NCBI GenBank assembly: GCA_024364735.1
Contig: JAGFNQ010005401.1
Span: 62,001-126,000 of the forward strand
DNA from: Boesenbergia rotunda
Lineage: Eukaryota; Streptophyta; Magnoliopsida; Zingiberales; Zingiberaceae
DNA: 64,000 nt
Reading direction: 5' to 3'
The notes beneath the pieces are model-generated. The model had not been told where the DNA came from and searched no databases. It saw nothing but the letters and a program-made list of their open reading frames with translations. Both the position numbers and the translations under genes were made by a program. Of this stretch, positions 1 through 13,423 are shown piece after piece. Every line of letters starts with the position of its first letter. Within the stretch, counting starts at the first letter, position 1.

Positions 1-485
1 CCCTAACCCTAGCTCAGATTCACTAGATCAGTGGCGGATGGTCCAGATCTTCTCTTTTACTCAAATGGATGGTCTAGATCCCCTTGTCTTGATCCAACGG
101 CTGGATTCTCCAATTTGCCCCTAAACCTCCAAATCTCATTATGATGATCAGATCTACCTTTCCTCACCTTAGATCCATCTGATTTGCTCTGGAAGATCGA
201 GATCTGCTTAACTTCTGAATGGATGACTCACAGTTCTCCAGAGCTTGATCGCCTTGATCTGAGCCCGATCCTAACCATTCTTGAACTCGGTCCATGATCC
301 TTTCATGCCTACAAAAATAGATCGTCAATTATGTTCAAAAATATTTCAAATGTATAAATATTTGCAATAAAGCCTAAAATAAAAGTAATCTATGGAACCG
401 AGGGTAAATTCAATGTTACGCATGTAAAATGTGGGTCTAACATGGATTTTATCATCTGAAATAACCAATAAAATAGCACTTATCA
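1..485 (-). repeat. Partial LTR, subfamily A (copy 0)
   Basis: Matches the last 485 bp of the LTRs ending at 3733, 6978 and 10226. It ends in TTATCA at 485, followed at once by a C-rich tract that is the polypurine tract on the minus strand. The rest lies outside the window. Confidence 0.85.
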
Positions 486-1348
486 ACTCCCCCAAACTTA
501 AGCTTGAGCGTCTCGCGAAACTACTAAGTATGTATCCCTTGGGTTTTCTCAAGCATAATTAGAAGCAAATGAAAAGAAATTACCTAAGGTTGTCAATTCT
601 CAAAAATCTAAGCTCTATAGATTAGTAACTCATCCTTAAATCAACAACTTAGCCTTTTTCATCCTTCATGAGTCATTGAGATGAATTTTAACTCACTAAG
701 CTTTTCAAGGGAAGTTTTGGTGGCTCTCTCCTTAAGTTCTAAGTTGATGATGGAAGTAGAGGTCACTCAAACACACATGTCTCTTGCACTACCATTGGCT
801 TGCTTGTTATCTATTCTCCACCATTATTCATGATTAGAATCCACATCTACAAAAACAAGTGAAAATATGGAAAATGGTAAGAATTGATGTGAAAACCAAG
901 GAAATAGAAAATTTATGGAGTGGAAGACTTTAATCCTCAAGGATATTTTTGATGCACTTTGCCCTCTTGTCAGTCCTTGTAATGAAGTCAAAAGTGTGAT
1001 GGAGTGAGGCTATGACATTGCCCTTCAAGAATTTGATGAAAAGTCCTCACTAGTCTCAATGTGCCAATTATCCACCTTGCGTGCCAACTTTGCTTCATTC
1101 TCTTTTCTTTTCTAAATATTTTTTTTTAAACATCCTCTAGCAAATTCAGACTTGTAGTGGAGCAAAGAATTGATTTGGATGAGAGAAACTGCATTTTCTC
1201 CATGGTGCCGAAACTCCATATGTGTGCCAAATGTAAAAGCCAAGATTGATTTTTTTTTCTGCTCTCTAATCTTCTAATGTGCATTTGGAGCTCTTTGGTT
1301 TTGAATTTACATCCTAGGAACTTGAAACACTAAATTACTTTGGATGAT
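486..1348 (-). repeat. Array spacer 1 (truncated internal region with polypurine tract)
   Basis: 863 bp between two A-type LTRs. It opens with the complement of the polypurine tract at 486-498 and ends TACTTTGGATGAT before the next LTR. No coding sequence and no primer-binding site. It equals the polypurine-proximal part of the internal region at 10227-11076. Confidence 0.85.
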
Positions 1349-3733
1349 TGATGAGCCCGGATTAGGTGTCACGAATGTGGGTCTCAAAATTTAGATATGT
1401 GTGAGCTGGAAACCCTTTTTACAATCAAAGATGGAAACGTAGTAAATGGGCCACAGGTCGTGTTTTTCCTAGGGCTTGTTGATGTTGTGTGATTCGAGCT
1501 TGTATTTATGTGTTGTTGCTATTTTTGGGTTTCAAATAAAGTGTGGGGTTTTGAGTTGCAATTCGGAATTGAAATCGCAATGCAAAGAAATAAATTTAAC
1601 TAAGAAAACTGAAGATAAGTAATTTCCACTAAGAAACTCAACTAATAGGAAACTTAACTTAATCAGCCAATGCAAGCTTACAGAAATTGGAGAACAAAAA
1701 CTGATGTCAAGTGCAAAAATTCAAACAAGCTATGTTCAACTTCGGGAATTACTCAAACTAACCGAATCCAAGTAAGCAGTAACCTATGCTAAAGTTTCAA
1801 TTGATACCAATGCAGAAATGATGACTGATGTGTTGAAAAGAAAACTCGAATTCAAAAGCAAACCTAATGAAACACAGCTAACATTAACCAGTTTGTTGGA
1901 ATTTCATTCGATACACAGTTCATAAAGAATGAAATTGATACACAGCTGGGAAGTTGGCACAGCCAAATGCATGAATGACATTGATCAACTAAGCTTGTAA
2001 AAACAGAGCTAGCAATGAAGAAATTGCAGGAATGAACTGATAATTGCAGAATTACATAACTGCTTAACTAGCAATCTAAGCAAAAGTGCAGAAAGAAAAA
2101 ACTGAATGCAAATCACACTTCGTTCACAAGCATCAGCAAACTAAATGTTATGTAAATTCCAAAGAATTGAAACTAAACACGAATTGAATTCAATTGAAGT
2201 TGCAAAACTGAGAATCCAAGTTGGCACGCATGAACAGAAATTCAGAAACTCTAGCAGGAAACTGAAACACAAGGAAAAACAGATACGCAGGGATTTAAAT
2301 TCTGAAATGAACTGAAATTGAGCACAAATGTCAACTAAACAACTATCTAGCTACTCTCGTTGAGAAATTATAGCCTAATTGCGACAGAACAATTCAGAAA
2401 ACCAAATTAAAACAGCTGATACAAGTGCAGCAATAAAACATAATTCAGAAATCGAAATTACAGCTAATATAATGAAAATTAACTAAAGAATTAAGCCTCA
2501 ATCCTCGCCTAGCTCAAGAACTCCTTGTTCGTCTTGCAATGGCAAGCTTCGAACCCGTAAGCTCAGCAAATCAGTAGAAAATCAGTCTCTGCGATCAAAT
2601 CCATTCAAACTCTGCTCAAGCTGAAAACTGCAACCGATTTCTTCGACCTCGCTGTGGTGGATTGCGATAAGGACTTGGGAATGCTCCGAGCTTTCCAGGG
2701 AACCCCTCTAGATAGCTAAGATGAAATGAATATGGTGCACAACTGAGATTGACGAAATCAGATGACAGTGCTACGGAATCCTCACGAAGCTCAGTTGTTG
2801 GGCAAAATTCAATCTGGAAACGTCTCAGAGAGCTCTCTCCACTGACTTAACACTTGTTCTAATGAAGAATTAAGTGGTCGCGCCTCTTAGATGAAGAAGA
2901 ACATGAAGAACGATGAAGAACTGCTGAAGAAGATGAAGAAACGGCAAAGACGCGATGAGGAAACCCTGTGCAGAAATGTTGATTAAATACTTTGAATTCA
3001 ATGGTTGAGATTGTTTTGGATGAATCCAACGGTCGGATCTTCTCTGATTTAATCCAAACTTTGATGATGTTGATCAAGGGACAGGATCTGCCTCGTGGTA
3101 GCTCGGATCCTCCAGATTTGCATCAGATGGCTCAGATCAACCTGATCTTTGAATGGACGCTCTAGATCCCTCTGATCTTGATCCAACGGCCGAATGATCT
3201 CTGATTTAGATGAAACCTATAGATCTTGATCAGAGTGTTTGATTAACCCTAACCCTAGCTCAGATTCATTAGATCAGTGCCGGATGGTCCAGATCTTCTC
3301 TTTTACTCAAATGGATGGTCTAGATCCCCTTGTCTAGATCCAACGGCTGGATCTTCTCCAATTTGCCCCTAAACCTCCAAATCTCATTATGATGATCAGA
3401 TCTACCTTTCCTCGGCTTAGATCCATCTCAATAGCCCTGGATGATCAAGATCTGCTTAACTTCTGAATGGACGGCTCACAGTTCTCCAGAGCTTGATCGC
3501 CTTGATCTGAGCCCGATCCTGACAATTCTTGAACTTGGTCCATGATCCTTTCATGCCTACAAAAATAGATCGACAATTAAGTTCAAAAATATTTCAAATG
3601 TATAAATATTTGCAAAAAAACCTATAATAAAAGTAATCTATGCAACCGAGGGTAAATTTAATGTTACGCATGTAAAATGTGGGTCAAACATGGATTTTAA
3701 CATCTAAAATAATCAATAAAATATCACTTATCA
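1349..3733 (-). repeat. LTR, subfamily A (copy 1)
   Basis: 2385 bp, TGATGAGCCC...TTATCA on the plus strand, so TG...CA on the minus strand. The stretch ~3000-3540 is dense in GATC-core words (AGATC, GATCC, GGATC). A TATTTAAT-type TATA candidate lies on the minus strand near 2985. No ORF of note. Confidence 0.85.
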
Positions 3734-4595
3734 ACTCCCCCACACTTAAGCTTGAGCGTCTCGCGAAACTACTAAGTATGTATCCCTTGGGTTTTCTCAA
3801 GTATAATTAGAAGCAAATGAAAAGAAATTACCTAAGGTTGTCAATTCTCAAAAATCTAAGCTCTATAGATTAGTATCTCATCCTTAAATTAACAACTTAG
3901 CATTTTTCATCCTTCATGAGTCATTGAGATGAATTTTAACTCACTAAGTTTTTCAAGGGAAGTTTTGGTGGCTCTCTCCTTAAGTTCTAAGTTGATGATG
4001 GAAGTAGAGCTCACTCAAATACACATGTCTCTTGCACTACCATAGACTTGCTTGTTATCTATTCTCCACCATTATTCATGATTAGGATCCACATCTACAA
4101 AAACAAGTGAAAACATGGAAAATGGTAAGAATTGAAGTGAAAACCAAGGAAATAGAAAATTTATGGAGTGGAAGACTTTAATGCTCAAGGATATTTTTGA
4201 TGCACTTTGCCCTCTTGTCAGTCCTTGTAATGAAGTCAAAAGTGTGATGGAGTGAGGCTATGGCATTGCCCTTCAAGAATTTGATGAAAAGTCCTCACTA
4301 GTCTCAATGTGCCAATTATCCACCTTACGTGCCAACTTTGCTTCCTTCTCTTTTCTTTTCTAAATATTTTTTTTTAAACATCCTCTAGCAAATTCAGACT
4401 TGTAGTGGAGCAAAGAATTGATTTGGATGAGAGAAACTGCATTTTCTCCATGGTGCCGAAACTCCATATGTGTGCCAAATGTAAAAGCCAAGATTGATTT
4501 TTTTTCTACTCTCTAATCTTCTAATGTGCAATTGGAGCTCTTCGGTTTTGAATTTACATCCTAGGAACTTGAAACATTAAATTACATTGGATGAT
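3734..4595 (-). repeat. Array spacer 2
   Basis: 862 bp, near-identical to 486-1348; polypurine tract complement at 3734-3746. Non-coding and lacks a primer-binding site. Confidence 0.85.
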
Positions 4596-6978
4596 TGATG
4601 AGCCCGGATTAGGTGTCACGAATGTGGGTCTCAAAATTTAGATATGTGTGAGCTGGAAACCCTTTTTGCAATCAAAGATGGAAACGTAGTAAATGGGTCA
4701 CAGGTCGTATTTTTCCTAGTGCTAGTTGATGTTGTGTGATTCGAGCTTGTATTTATGTGTTGTTGCTATTTTTGGGTTTCAAATAAAGTTCGGGTTTTGA
4801 GTTGCAATTCGGAATTGAAATCGCAATGCAAAGAAATAAATTTAACTAAGAAAACTGAAGATAAGTAATTTCCACTAAGAAACTCAACTAATATGAAACT
4901 TAACTTAATCAGCCAATGCAAGCTTGCAGAAATTGGAGAACAAAAACTGATGTCAAGTGCAAAAATTCAAACAAGCTATGTTCAACTTCGGGAATTACTC
5001 AAACTAACCTAATCCAAGTAAGCAGTAACCTATGCTAAAGTTTCAATTGATACCAATGCAGAAATGATGACTGATGTGTTGAAAAGAAAACTCGAATTCA
5101 AAAGCAAACCTAATGAAACACAGCTAACATTAACCAGTTTGTTGGAATTTCATTCAATACACAGTTCATAAACAATGAAATTGATACACAGCTGGGAAGT
5201 TGGCACAGCCAAATGCATGAATGACATTGATCAACTCAGCTTGTAAAAACAGAGCTAGCAATGAAGAAATTGCAGGAATGAACTGATAATTGCAGAATTA
5301 CATAACTGCTTAACTAGCAATCTAAGCAAAAGTGCAGAAAGAAAAAACTGAATGCAAATCACACTTCGTTCACAAGCATCAGCAAACTAAATGTTATCTA
5401 AAATCCCAAGAATTGAAACTAAACACGAATTGAATTCAATTGATGTTGCAAAACTGAGAATGCAAGTTGGCACGCATGAACAGAAATTCAGAAACTCTAG
5501 TAGGAAACTGAAAGACAAGGAAAAACTGATATGCAGGAATTTAAATTCTGAAATGAACTGAAATTGAGCACAAATGTCAACTAAACAACTATCAAGCTAC
5601 TCACGTTGAGAAATTAAAACCTAATTACGACAGAACAATTCAGAAGACCAAATTAAAATAGCTGATACAAGTGCAGCAATAAAACAGAATTCAGAAATCG
5701 AAATTACAGCTAATATAATGAAAATTATCTAAAGAATTAAGTCTCAATCCTCGCCTAGCTCAAGAACTCCTTGTTCATCCTGCAATGGCAAGCCTCGAAC
5801 CCGTAAGCTCAGCAAATCAGTAGAAAATCAGTCTCTGCGATCAAATCTATTCAAACTCTGCTCAAGCTGAAAACTGCAACCGATTTCTTCGACCTCGCTG
5901 CGGTGGATTGCGATAAGGACTTGGGAATGCTCTGAGCTTTCTAGGGAACCCCTCCAGATAGCTCGGATGAAATGAAGATGGTGCACAACTGAGATTGATG
6001 AAATCAGATGACAGAGCTACGGAAACCTCACGAAGCTCTGTTGTTGGGCAAAATTCAATCTGGAAACATCTCAGAGAGCTCTCTCCACTGACTTAGCACT
6101 TGTTCTAATGAAGAATCAAGTGGTCGCGCCTCTTAGATGAAGAAGAACATGAAGAACGATGAAGAACTGCTGAAGAAGACGATGAAACGGCAAAGACGCG
6201 AGGAGGAAACCCTGTGCAGAAATGTTGATTAAATACTTTGAATTCAATGGCTGAGATTGTTTTTGATGAATCCATCGGTCGGATCTTCTCTGATTTAATC
6301 CAAACTTTGATGATGTTGATCAGGGGTCAGATCTGCATCGTGGTGTCTCGGATCCTCCAGATTTGCATCGGATGGCTAAGATCAACCTGATATTTGAATG
6401 GACGCTCTAGATCCCTCTGATCTTGATCCAACGGCCGAATGATCTCTGATTTAGATGAAACCTTTAGATCTTGATCAGAGTCTTTGATTAACCCTAACCC
6501 TAGCTCGGATTCACTAGATCATTGGCGGATGGTCCAGATCTTCTCTTTTACTCAAATGGATGGTCTAGATCCCCTTGTCTTGATCCAACGGCTGGATCTT
6601 CTCCAATTTGCCCCTAAACCTCCAAATCTTATTATGATGATCAGATCTACCTTTCCTCAGCTTAGATCCATCTGATTTGCCCTGGATGATCGAGATCTGC
6701 TTAACTTCTGAATGGACGGCTCACAATTCTCCAGAGCTTGATCGCCTTGATCTGAGCCCGATCCTGACCATTCTTGAACTCGGTCCATGATCGTTTCATG
6801 CCTACAAAAATAGATCGGCAATTAAGTTCAAAAATATTTCAAATGTATAAATATTTGCAATAAAGCCTAAAATAAAAGTAATCTATGGAACCGAGGGTAA
6901 ATTCAATGTTACGCATGTAAAATGTGGGTCAAACATGGATTTTAACATCTGAAATAATCAATAAAATATCACTTATCA
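4596..6978 (-). repeat. LTR, subfamily A (copy 2)
   Basis: 2383 bp with the same termini as the copy at 1349-3733 and the same GATC-rich zone (~6260-6790). Differences from its neighbours are scattered substitutions and short indels. Confidence 0.85.
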
Positions 6979-7841
6979 ACTCCCCCACACTTAAGCTTGA
7001 GCGTCTCGCGAAACTACTAAGTATGTATCCCTTGGGTTTTCTCAAGCATAATTAGAAGCAAATGAAAAGAAATTACCTAAGGTTGTCAATTCTTAAAAAT
7101 TTAAGCTCTATAGATTAGTATCTCATCCTTAAATCAACAACTTAGCCTTTTTCATCCTTCATGAGTCATTGAGATGAATTTTAACTCACTAAGCTTTTCA
7201 AGGGAAGTTTTGGTGGCTCTCTCCTTAAGTTCTAAGTTAATGATGGAAGTAGAGCTCACTCAAACACACATGTCTCTTGCACTACCATAGACTTGCTTGT
7301 TATCTATTCTCCACCATTATTCATGATTAGGATCCACATCTACAAAAACAAGTGAAAACATGGAAAATGGTAAGAATTGAAGTGAAAACCAAGGAAATAG
7401 AAAATTTATGGAGTGGAAGACTTTAATGCTCAAGGATATTTTTGATGCACTTTGCCCTCTTGTCAGTCCTTGTAATGAAGTCAAAAGTGTGATGGAGTGA
7501 GGCTATGACATTGCCCTTCAAGAATTTGATGAAAAGTCCTCACTAGTCTCAATGTGCCAATTATCCACCTTGCGTGCCAACTTTGCTTCCTTCTCTTTTC
7601 TTTTCTAAATATTTTTTTTTAAACATCCTCTAGCAAATTCAGACTTGTAGTGGAGCAAAGAATTGATTTGGATGAGAGAAACTGCATTTTCTCCATGGTG
7701 CCGAAACTCCATATGTGTGCCAAATGTAAAAGCTATAATTGATTTTTTTTTCTGCTCTCTAATCTTCTAATGTGCAATTGGAGCTCTTCGGTTTTGAATT
7801 TACATCCTAGGAACTTGAAACATTAAATTACTTTGGATGAT
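6979..7841 (-). repeat. Array spacer 3
   Basis: 863 bp, near-identical to the other spacers. The last 13 bp (7829-7841, TACTTTGGATGAT) are absent from the long internal region after 11076, so they mark the deletion or junction that made the short spacer. Confidence 0.85.
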
Positions 7842-10226
7842 TGATGAGCCCGGATTAGGTGTCACGAATGTGGGTCTCAAAATTTAGATATGTGTGAGCT
7901 GGAAACCCTTTTTGCAATCAAAGATGGAAACGTAGAAAATGAGCCACAGGTCGTGTTTTTCCTAGGGCTAGTTGATGTTGTGTGATTCGAGATTGTATTT
8001 ATATGTTGTTGCTATTTTTGGGTTTCAAATAAAGTCTGGGGTTTTGAGTTGCAATTCGGAATTGAAATCACAATGCAAAGAAATAAATTTAACTAAGAAA
8101 ACTGAAGATAAGTAATTTCCACTAAGAAACTCAACTAATAGGAAACTTAACTTAATCAGCCAATGCAAGCTTGCAGAAATTGGAGAACAAAAACTGCTGT
8201 CAAGTGCAAAAATTCAAACAAGCTGTGTTCAACTTCGGGGATTACTCAAACTAACCGAATGCAAGTAAGCAGTAACCTATGGTAAAGTTTCAATTGATAC
8301 CAATGCAGAAATGATGACTGATGTGTTGAAAAGAAAACTCGAATTCAAAAGCAAACCTAATGAAACACAGCTAACATTAACCAGTTTGTTGGAATTTCAT
8401 TCGATACACAGTTCATAAACAATGAAATTGATACACAGCTGGGAAGTTGGCACAGCCTAAATGCATGAATGACATTGATCAACTCAGCTTGTAAAAACAG
8501 AGCTAGCAATGAAGAAATTGCAGGAATGAACTGATAATTGCAGAATTACATAACTGCTTAACTAGCAATCTAAGCAAAAGTGCAGAAAGAAAAAACTGAA
8601 TGCAAATCACACTTCGTTCACAAGCATCAGCAAACTAAATGTTATCTAAAATCCCAAGAATTGAAACTAAACACGAATTGAATTCAATTGATGTTGCAAA
8701 ACTGAGAATCCAAGTTGGCACGCATGAACAGAAATTCAGAAACTCTAGCAGGAAACTGAAATACAAGGAAAAACTGATACGCAGGGATTTAAATTCTGAA
8801 ATGAACTGAAATTGAGCACAAATGTCAACTAAACAACTATCTAGCTACTCACGTTGAGAAATTAAAGCCTAATTGCGACAGAACAATTTAGAAAAGCAAA
8901 TTAAAATAGCTGATACAAGTGCAGCAATAAAACAGAATTCAGAAATTGAAATTATAGCTAATATAATGAAAATTAACTAAAGAATTAAGCCTCAATCCTC
9001 GCCTAGCTCAAGAACTCCTTGTTCGTCATGCAATGGCAAGCCTCAAACCCGTAAGCTCAGCAAATCAGTAGAAAATCAGTCTCTGCGATCAAATCCATTC
9101 AAACTCTGCTCAAACTGAAAACTGCAACCGATTTCTTCGACCTCGCTGTGGTGGATTGCGATAAGGACTTGGGAATGCTCCGAGCTTTCCAGCGAACCCC
9201 TCCAGATAGCTCGATGAAATGAAGATGGTGCACAACTGAGATTGGCGAAATCAGATGACAGAGCTACGGAAACCTCACGAAGCTCTGTTGTTGGGCAAAA
9301 TTCAATCGGGAAACGTCTCAGAGAGCTCTCTCCACTGACTTAGCACTTGTTCTAATGATGAATCAAGTGGTCGCGCCTCTTAGATGAAGAAGAACATGAA
9401 GAACGATGAAGAACTGCTCAAGAAGACGAAGAAACGGCGAAGACGCGACGAGGAAACCCTGTGCAGAAATGTTGATTAAATACTTTGAATTCAATGGCTG
9501 AGATTGTTTTGGATGAATCCAATGGTCGGATCTTCTCTGATTTAATCCAAACTTTGATGATGTTGATCAGGGGTCAGGATCTGCCTCGTGGTAGCTCGGA
9601 TCCTCCAGATTTGCATCGGATGGCTCAGATCAACCTGATCTTTAAATGGACGCTCTAGATCCCTCTGATCTTGATCCAACGGCCGAATGATCTCTGATTT
9701 AGATGAAACCTTTAGATCTTGATCAGAGTGTTTGATTAACCCTAACCCTAGCTCGGATTCACTAGATCAGTGGCGGATGGTCCAGATCTTCTCTTTTACT
9801 CAAATGGATGGTCTAGATCCCCTTGTCTTGATCCAACGGCTGGATCTTCTCCAATTTGCCCCTAAACCTCCAAATCTCATTATGATGATCAGATCTACCT
9901 TTCCTCAGCTTAGATCCATCTGATTTGCCCTGGATGATCGAGATCTGCTTAACTTCTGAATGGACGGCTCACAGTTCTCCAGAGCTTGATCGCCTTGATC
10001 TGAGCCCGATCCTGACCATTCTTGAACTCGGTCCATGATCCTTTCATGCCTACAAAAATAGATCGGCAATTAAGTTCAAAAATATTTCAAATGTATAAAT
10101 ATTTGCAATAAAGCCTAAAATAAAAGTAATCTATGGAACCGAGGGTAAATTCAATGTTACGCATGTAAAATGTGGGTCAAACATGGATTTTAACATCTGA
10201 AATAATCAATAAAATAGCACTTATCA
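7842..10226 (-). repeat. LTR, subfamily A (copy 3), 3' LTR of the long unit
   Basis: 2385 bp, TGATGAGCCC...TTATCA. It is positioned as the 3' LTR (minus strand) of the long internal region 10227-15811, but it is clearly more diverged from the LTR at 15812-17446 than from the array copies. Confidence 0.85.
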
Positions 10227-10239
10227 ACTCCCCCACACT
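10227..10239 (-). other. Polypurine tract
   Basis: The plus strand reads ACTCCCCCACACT directly after the LTR end TTATCA; on the minus strand this is AGTGTGGGGGAGT just before the LTR start TGATAA. This is the usual place for the second-strand primer. Confidence 0.7.
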
Positions 10240-11076
10240 TAAGCTTGAGCGTCTCGCAAAACTACTAAGTATGTATCCCTTGGGTTTTCTCAAGCATAAT
10301 TAGAAGCAAATGAAAAGAAATTACCTAAGGTTGTCAATTCTCAAAAATCTAAGCTCTATATATTAGTATCTCGTCCTTAAATCAACAACTTAGCCTTTTT
10401 CATCCTTCATGAGTCATTGAGATGAATTTTAACTCACTAAACTTTTCAAGGGAAGTTTTGGTGGCTCTCTCCTTATGTTCTAAGTTGATGATGGAAGTAG
10501 AGCTCACTCAAACACACATGTCTCTTGCACTACCATAGACTTGCTTGTTATCTATTCTCCACCATTATTCATGATTAGGATTCACATCTACAAATACAAG
10601 TTAAAACATGGAAAATGGTAAGAATTGAAGTGAAAACCAAGGAAATAGAAAATTTATGGAGTGGAAGACTTTAATGCTCAAGAATATTTTTGATGCACTT
10701 TGCCCTCTTGTCAGTCCTTGTAATGAAGTCAAAAGTGTGATGGAGTGAGGCTATGACATCGCCCTTCAAGAATTTGATGAAAAGTCCTCACTTGTCTCAA
10801 TGTGCCAATTATCCACCTTGCGTGCCAACTTTGCTTCCTTCTCTTTTCGTTTCTAAATATTTTTTTTAAACATCCTCTAGCAAATTCAGACTTGTAGTGG
10901 AGCAAAGAATTGATTTGGATGAGAGAAATTGCATTTTCTCCATGGTGCCGAAACTCCATATGTGTGCCAAATGTAAAAGCCAAGATTGATTTTTTTTTTC
11001 TGCTCTCTAATCTTCTAATGTGAAATTGGAGCTCTTCGGTTTTGAATTTACATCCTAGGAACTTGAAACATTAAAT

Positions 11077-13423
11077 GACAATTAGGAAGTTAGATGCTCC
11101 AAATGTAATCTCCACTAGCCATCTCTTACAATCTCCTTTTTGATACACTCCACCTTCAAGTTGGCACTCTTCTTCTTTCATTCATCTTCTTTTTTTTTTT
11201 CTGTTTCAGCTTCAAATTCAGCTCCACTGAATCCATTTCAAGTCTCTGATTTCTTCACATCAGTTAGCATATAGGAGTAATTGAGCACTGAAAGTATTCC
11301 ACTCAACAATTCTGATCAGCAAGTTTAATTTCAGCCCTTGCACTGCATTTGCTTTTCTGCACTGCATTTTTTTTTCTATTTTTTTTCTTTCCCGGCTTCA
11401 TCTTCAGCTTACATTCTCAACCCTACTGTCGAGTGATCTTGTTCTTTATCCTTGCAGCAGCCACATTAGTTTCAAATCAATCCCTCTGCACCTCAATTAC
11501 TGCACTGCACAGATTTTTCTTCCTTCCTCTATTTTTGGCACAGATTTGCTGCAATTTTTTTCAGATTTTTTTCTGCATTTTCCTGCTTCAGATTCTAGCT
11601 CCACGGCTTCAATTTTAGACTCTAGAATAGTTAGGTTCTTCATCCTTGCATCCTCTACTTTCTTCACACCAGTTAGCATCACATATTAATGGAGAATTTA
11701 AATGTTCCACTCCAAAATTTCTGTTCAGCAGTTGGGTTTCAGCTTGTATCACTTCTGCAGCTTGACACCTTGTTGTTCCATTCAGTAGTCATGTTTCGAT
11801 TCAGTGTTTGATCATGTTTAGCTGCAATCAGCTTCTAGAACTGTGGCTGAACAGCTTCATAGCGTTTCCTTTGGCACAGAATCCTTTCTTCCTTCAGCCG
11901 GATTTAACTTGGCACAAACATTCTGCATTGGATCAGATTTGGTCAGCTTTAACTCAGACTCTATCAGATTGTTGCATGAACTTAGCTTCCACAATTCCAC
12001 TTCCCAATTCTTGATCCACATCATTTCTGATCCAAGCTAACTCCCTAGCAAAATTTTTTTTTTCTTGTTCTTGGCACAGATTTTTTTCTTTTTTTTTCTT
12101 GCGTGCCATTGTTTTTCTCATTGCAGATTTTTTTTCTTTCATTGCAGATTCTTTTGCTTCTCTGCCGCATTCAACTTAGCACAAAATTGCATAGATCTTC
12201 AAAGTATAGTAGGGAATTGAGATTTCCAACTTCTTCCATCCTTAACCACTTCTTCTCACTTGATCTTGATACCCAACTCAACTTAACTTGACCCTTCCAA
12301 TTGCAGAATTTTTTTTTCTTTTTGACACAAAATGCCTCCTTGATACAAAACAACTCCAAAACATTAGTCACCTCCCCCACACTTAAATCTTTGTCCGTCT
12401 CGGGCAAAGTAGCATTAAGAAACATCCCAAGCAAACAAATCCATAGAAAAAGTGAGATTAGGTAGGGAAAGTGAGAAAAATGAAGTGATACAAGGGAAAT
12501 TTACGAAAATTGATATGAGATGAGAAGCAAAATGATTTATCTCTATAAATGTGATCCAATCATCGAAATATGATTTTGAAAGAACCTAAGCAAGTTCTAG
12601 AGTACAATGACATATGTGTATCACAAAAGTAAGGCTAATTCTCACTAGGTGCAAATAATCCATTTCAAGTCATCAATTAAGAATCTAAAGCCAAGTAGTA
12701 CGCAAGCATCCAAGATTTCATCCATTAGCTCAAACCTCAAGTTTTAACAACCAAATTTAATTTATTTTCAAAAGACTCTAAAATGCTATAGAGATAACCT
12801 AGAGGGATACATTTATTCCTAGTCATGCAAGAAAAAGTGACCAAAAGAAATAACATGGTATTTACAATGTCTATTTATTCATTCTACTTTACTCACGCAT
12901 TTATTAGCAAGAACTCAATTTAAAAGAAAAATAGAAAAAAAATGAAAATGCAATAAAGAAAATGCAAGAAAGAACAAACTCCCTTTATTTCTAGTGGTCG
13001 GAGTCTATCAAGAAGTAGCTCCATCGTGGTAGTGGAGGAGTCTGGGTGGCTGAGAGAGCTTCTTCATTTGATCTATGTTATGGTCATGTCTCCCCTACAC
13101 TTAACTTGACAAAAAATGTTCAGGTGGCCGAGAGATTTAGGTTCAAGACCCATTTAAGAGGTGGAGTGCTTCGAATTAAAGTAAATCATCTCCTCCTTCT
13201 TTATGCTTTTTGGAAACTTCCAGGAGGTGGAAGTCTGTTAATGGAGTACCCACTCCAGAGTCTTTGGACACTGCAAAATCATGTAATACCTTCTCAAGCG
13301 TGCAGGGTAAGAAAGAAATGAAATAATATCAGCTCTGCATGAAATGTATCCAAAATGCATCAATCCAATGAAATCAATTCTTGACCTCAATGAATTTTTC
13401 ACAATATTTTTACAAAAAATGCA
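11077..13423 (-). other. Non-coding internal stretch of the LARD-like element
   Basis: No credible coding sequence. The plus strand has many T-rich and CTT-rich runs (purine-rich on the element's own strand), especially 11170-11420 and 12050-12320. It contains a second polypurine-like box at 12371-12385. Beyond 12400 it is AT-rich, with a few low-complexity A runs near 12920. Confidence 0.6.
12371..12385 (-). other. Second, internal polypurine-like box
   Basis: Plus strand CCTCCCCCACACTTA, followed by TTTGTCCGTCTCGGGCAAAG. The box at 10227 is followed by a similar GAGCGTCTCGCGAAAC. Same box and same neighbour pattern 2.1 kb apart suggest either an internal tract or the scar of an ancestral element end. 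Confidence 0.45.

Larger units (their letters stand above)
1..11076 (-). repeat. Tandem array of LTR plus short spacer, ~3.25-kb unit
   Basis: Units start at 1, 3247, 6492 and 9740 (each at the same CCCTAACCCTAGCTC landmark), giving periods of 3246, 3245 and 3248 bp. Copies differ by scattered substitutions and small indels. Each unit is one ~2385-bp LTR and one ~863-bp spacer; the fourth copy loses homology after 11076 and continues into a longer internal region. LTR orientation is minus: a polypurine tract abuts the high-coordinate end of each LTR. I infer amplification by unequal exchange. No pol coding sequence is present. Confidence 0.9.

Noticed and set aside
1..14. CCCTAACCCTAG at unit starts as telomeric repeat
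   Set aside because: Only one and a half telomere-like units, always within the same LTR position (also 3247, 6492, 9740, 58757). Not a telomere or interstitial array.
6484..6675. Short ORF repeated at 6484 and 9732
   Set aside because: Lies within LTR copies and is conserved only because the LTRs are; broken in other copies.
1..11076. CRISPR-like array suggested by regular repeats
   Set aside because: Units are 3.2-kb LTR plus spacer with near-identical spacers in plant DNA.
11349..12434. Several Phe/Leu- or Lys-rich ORFs on both strands
   Set aside because: Products of T-rich and A-rich tracts in the non-coding internal region; no domain or conservation.
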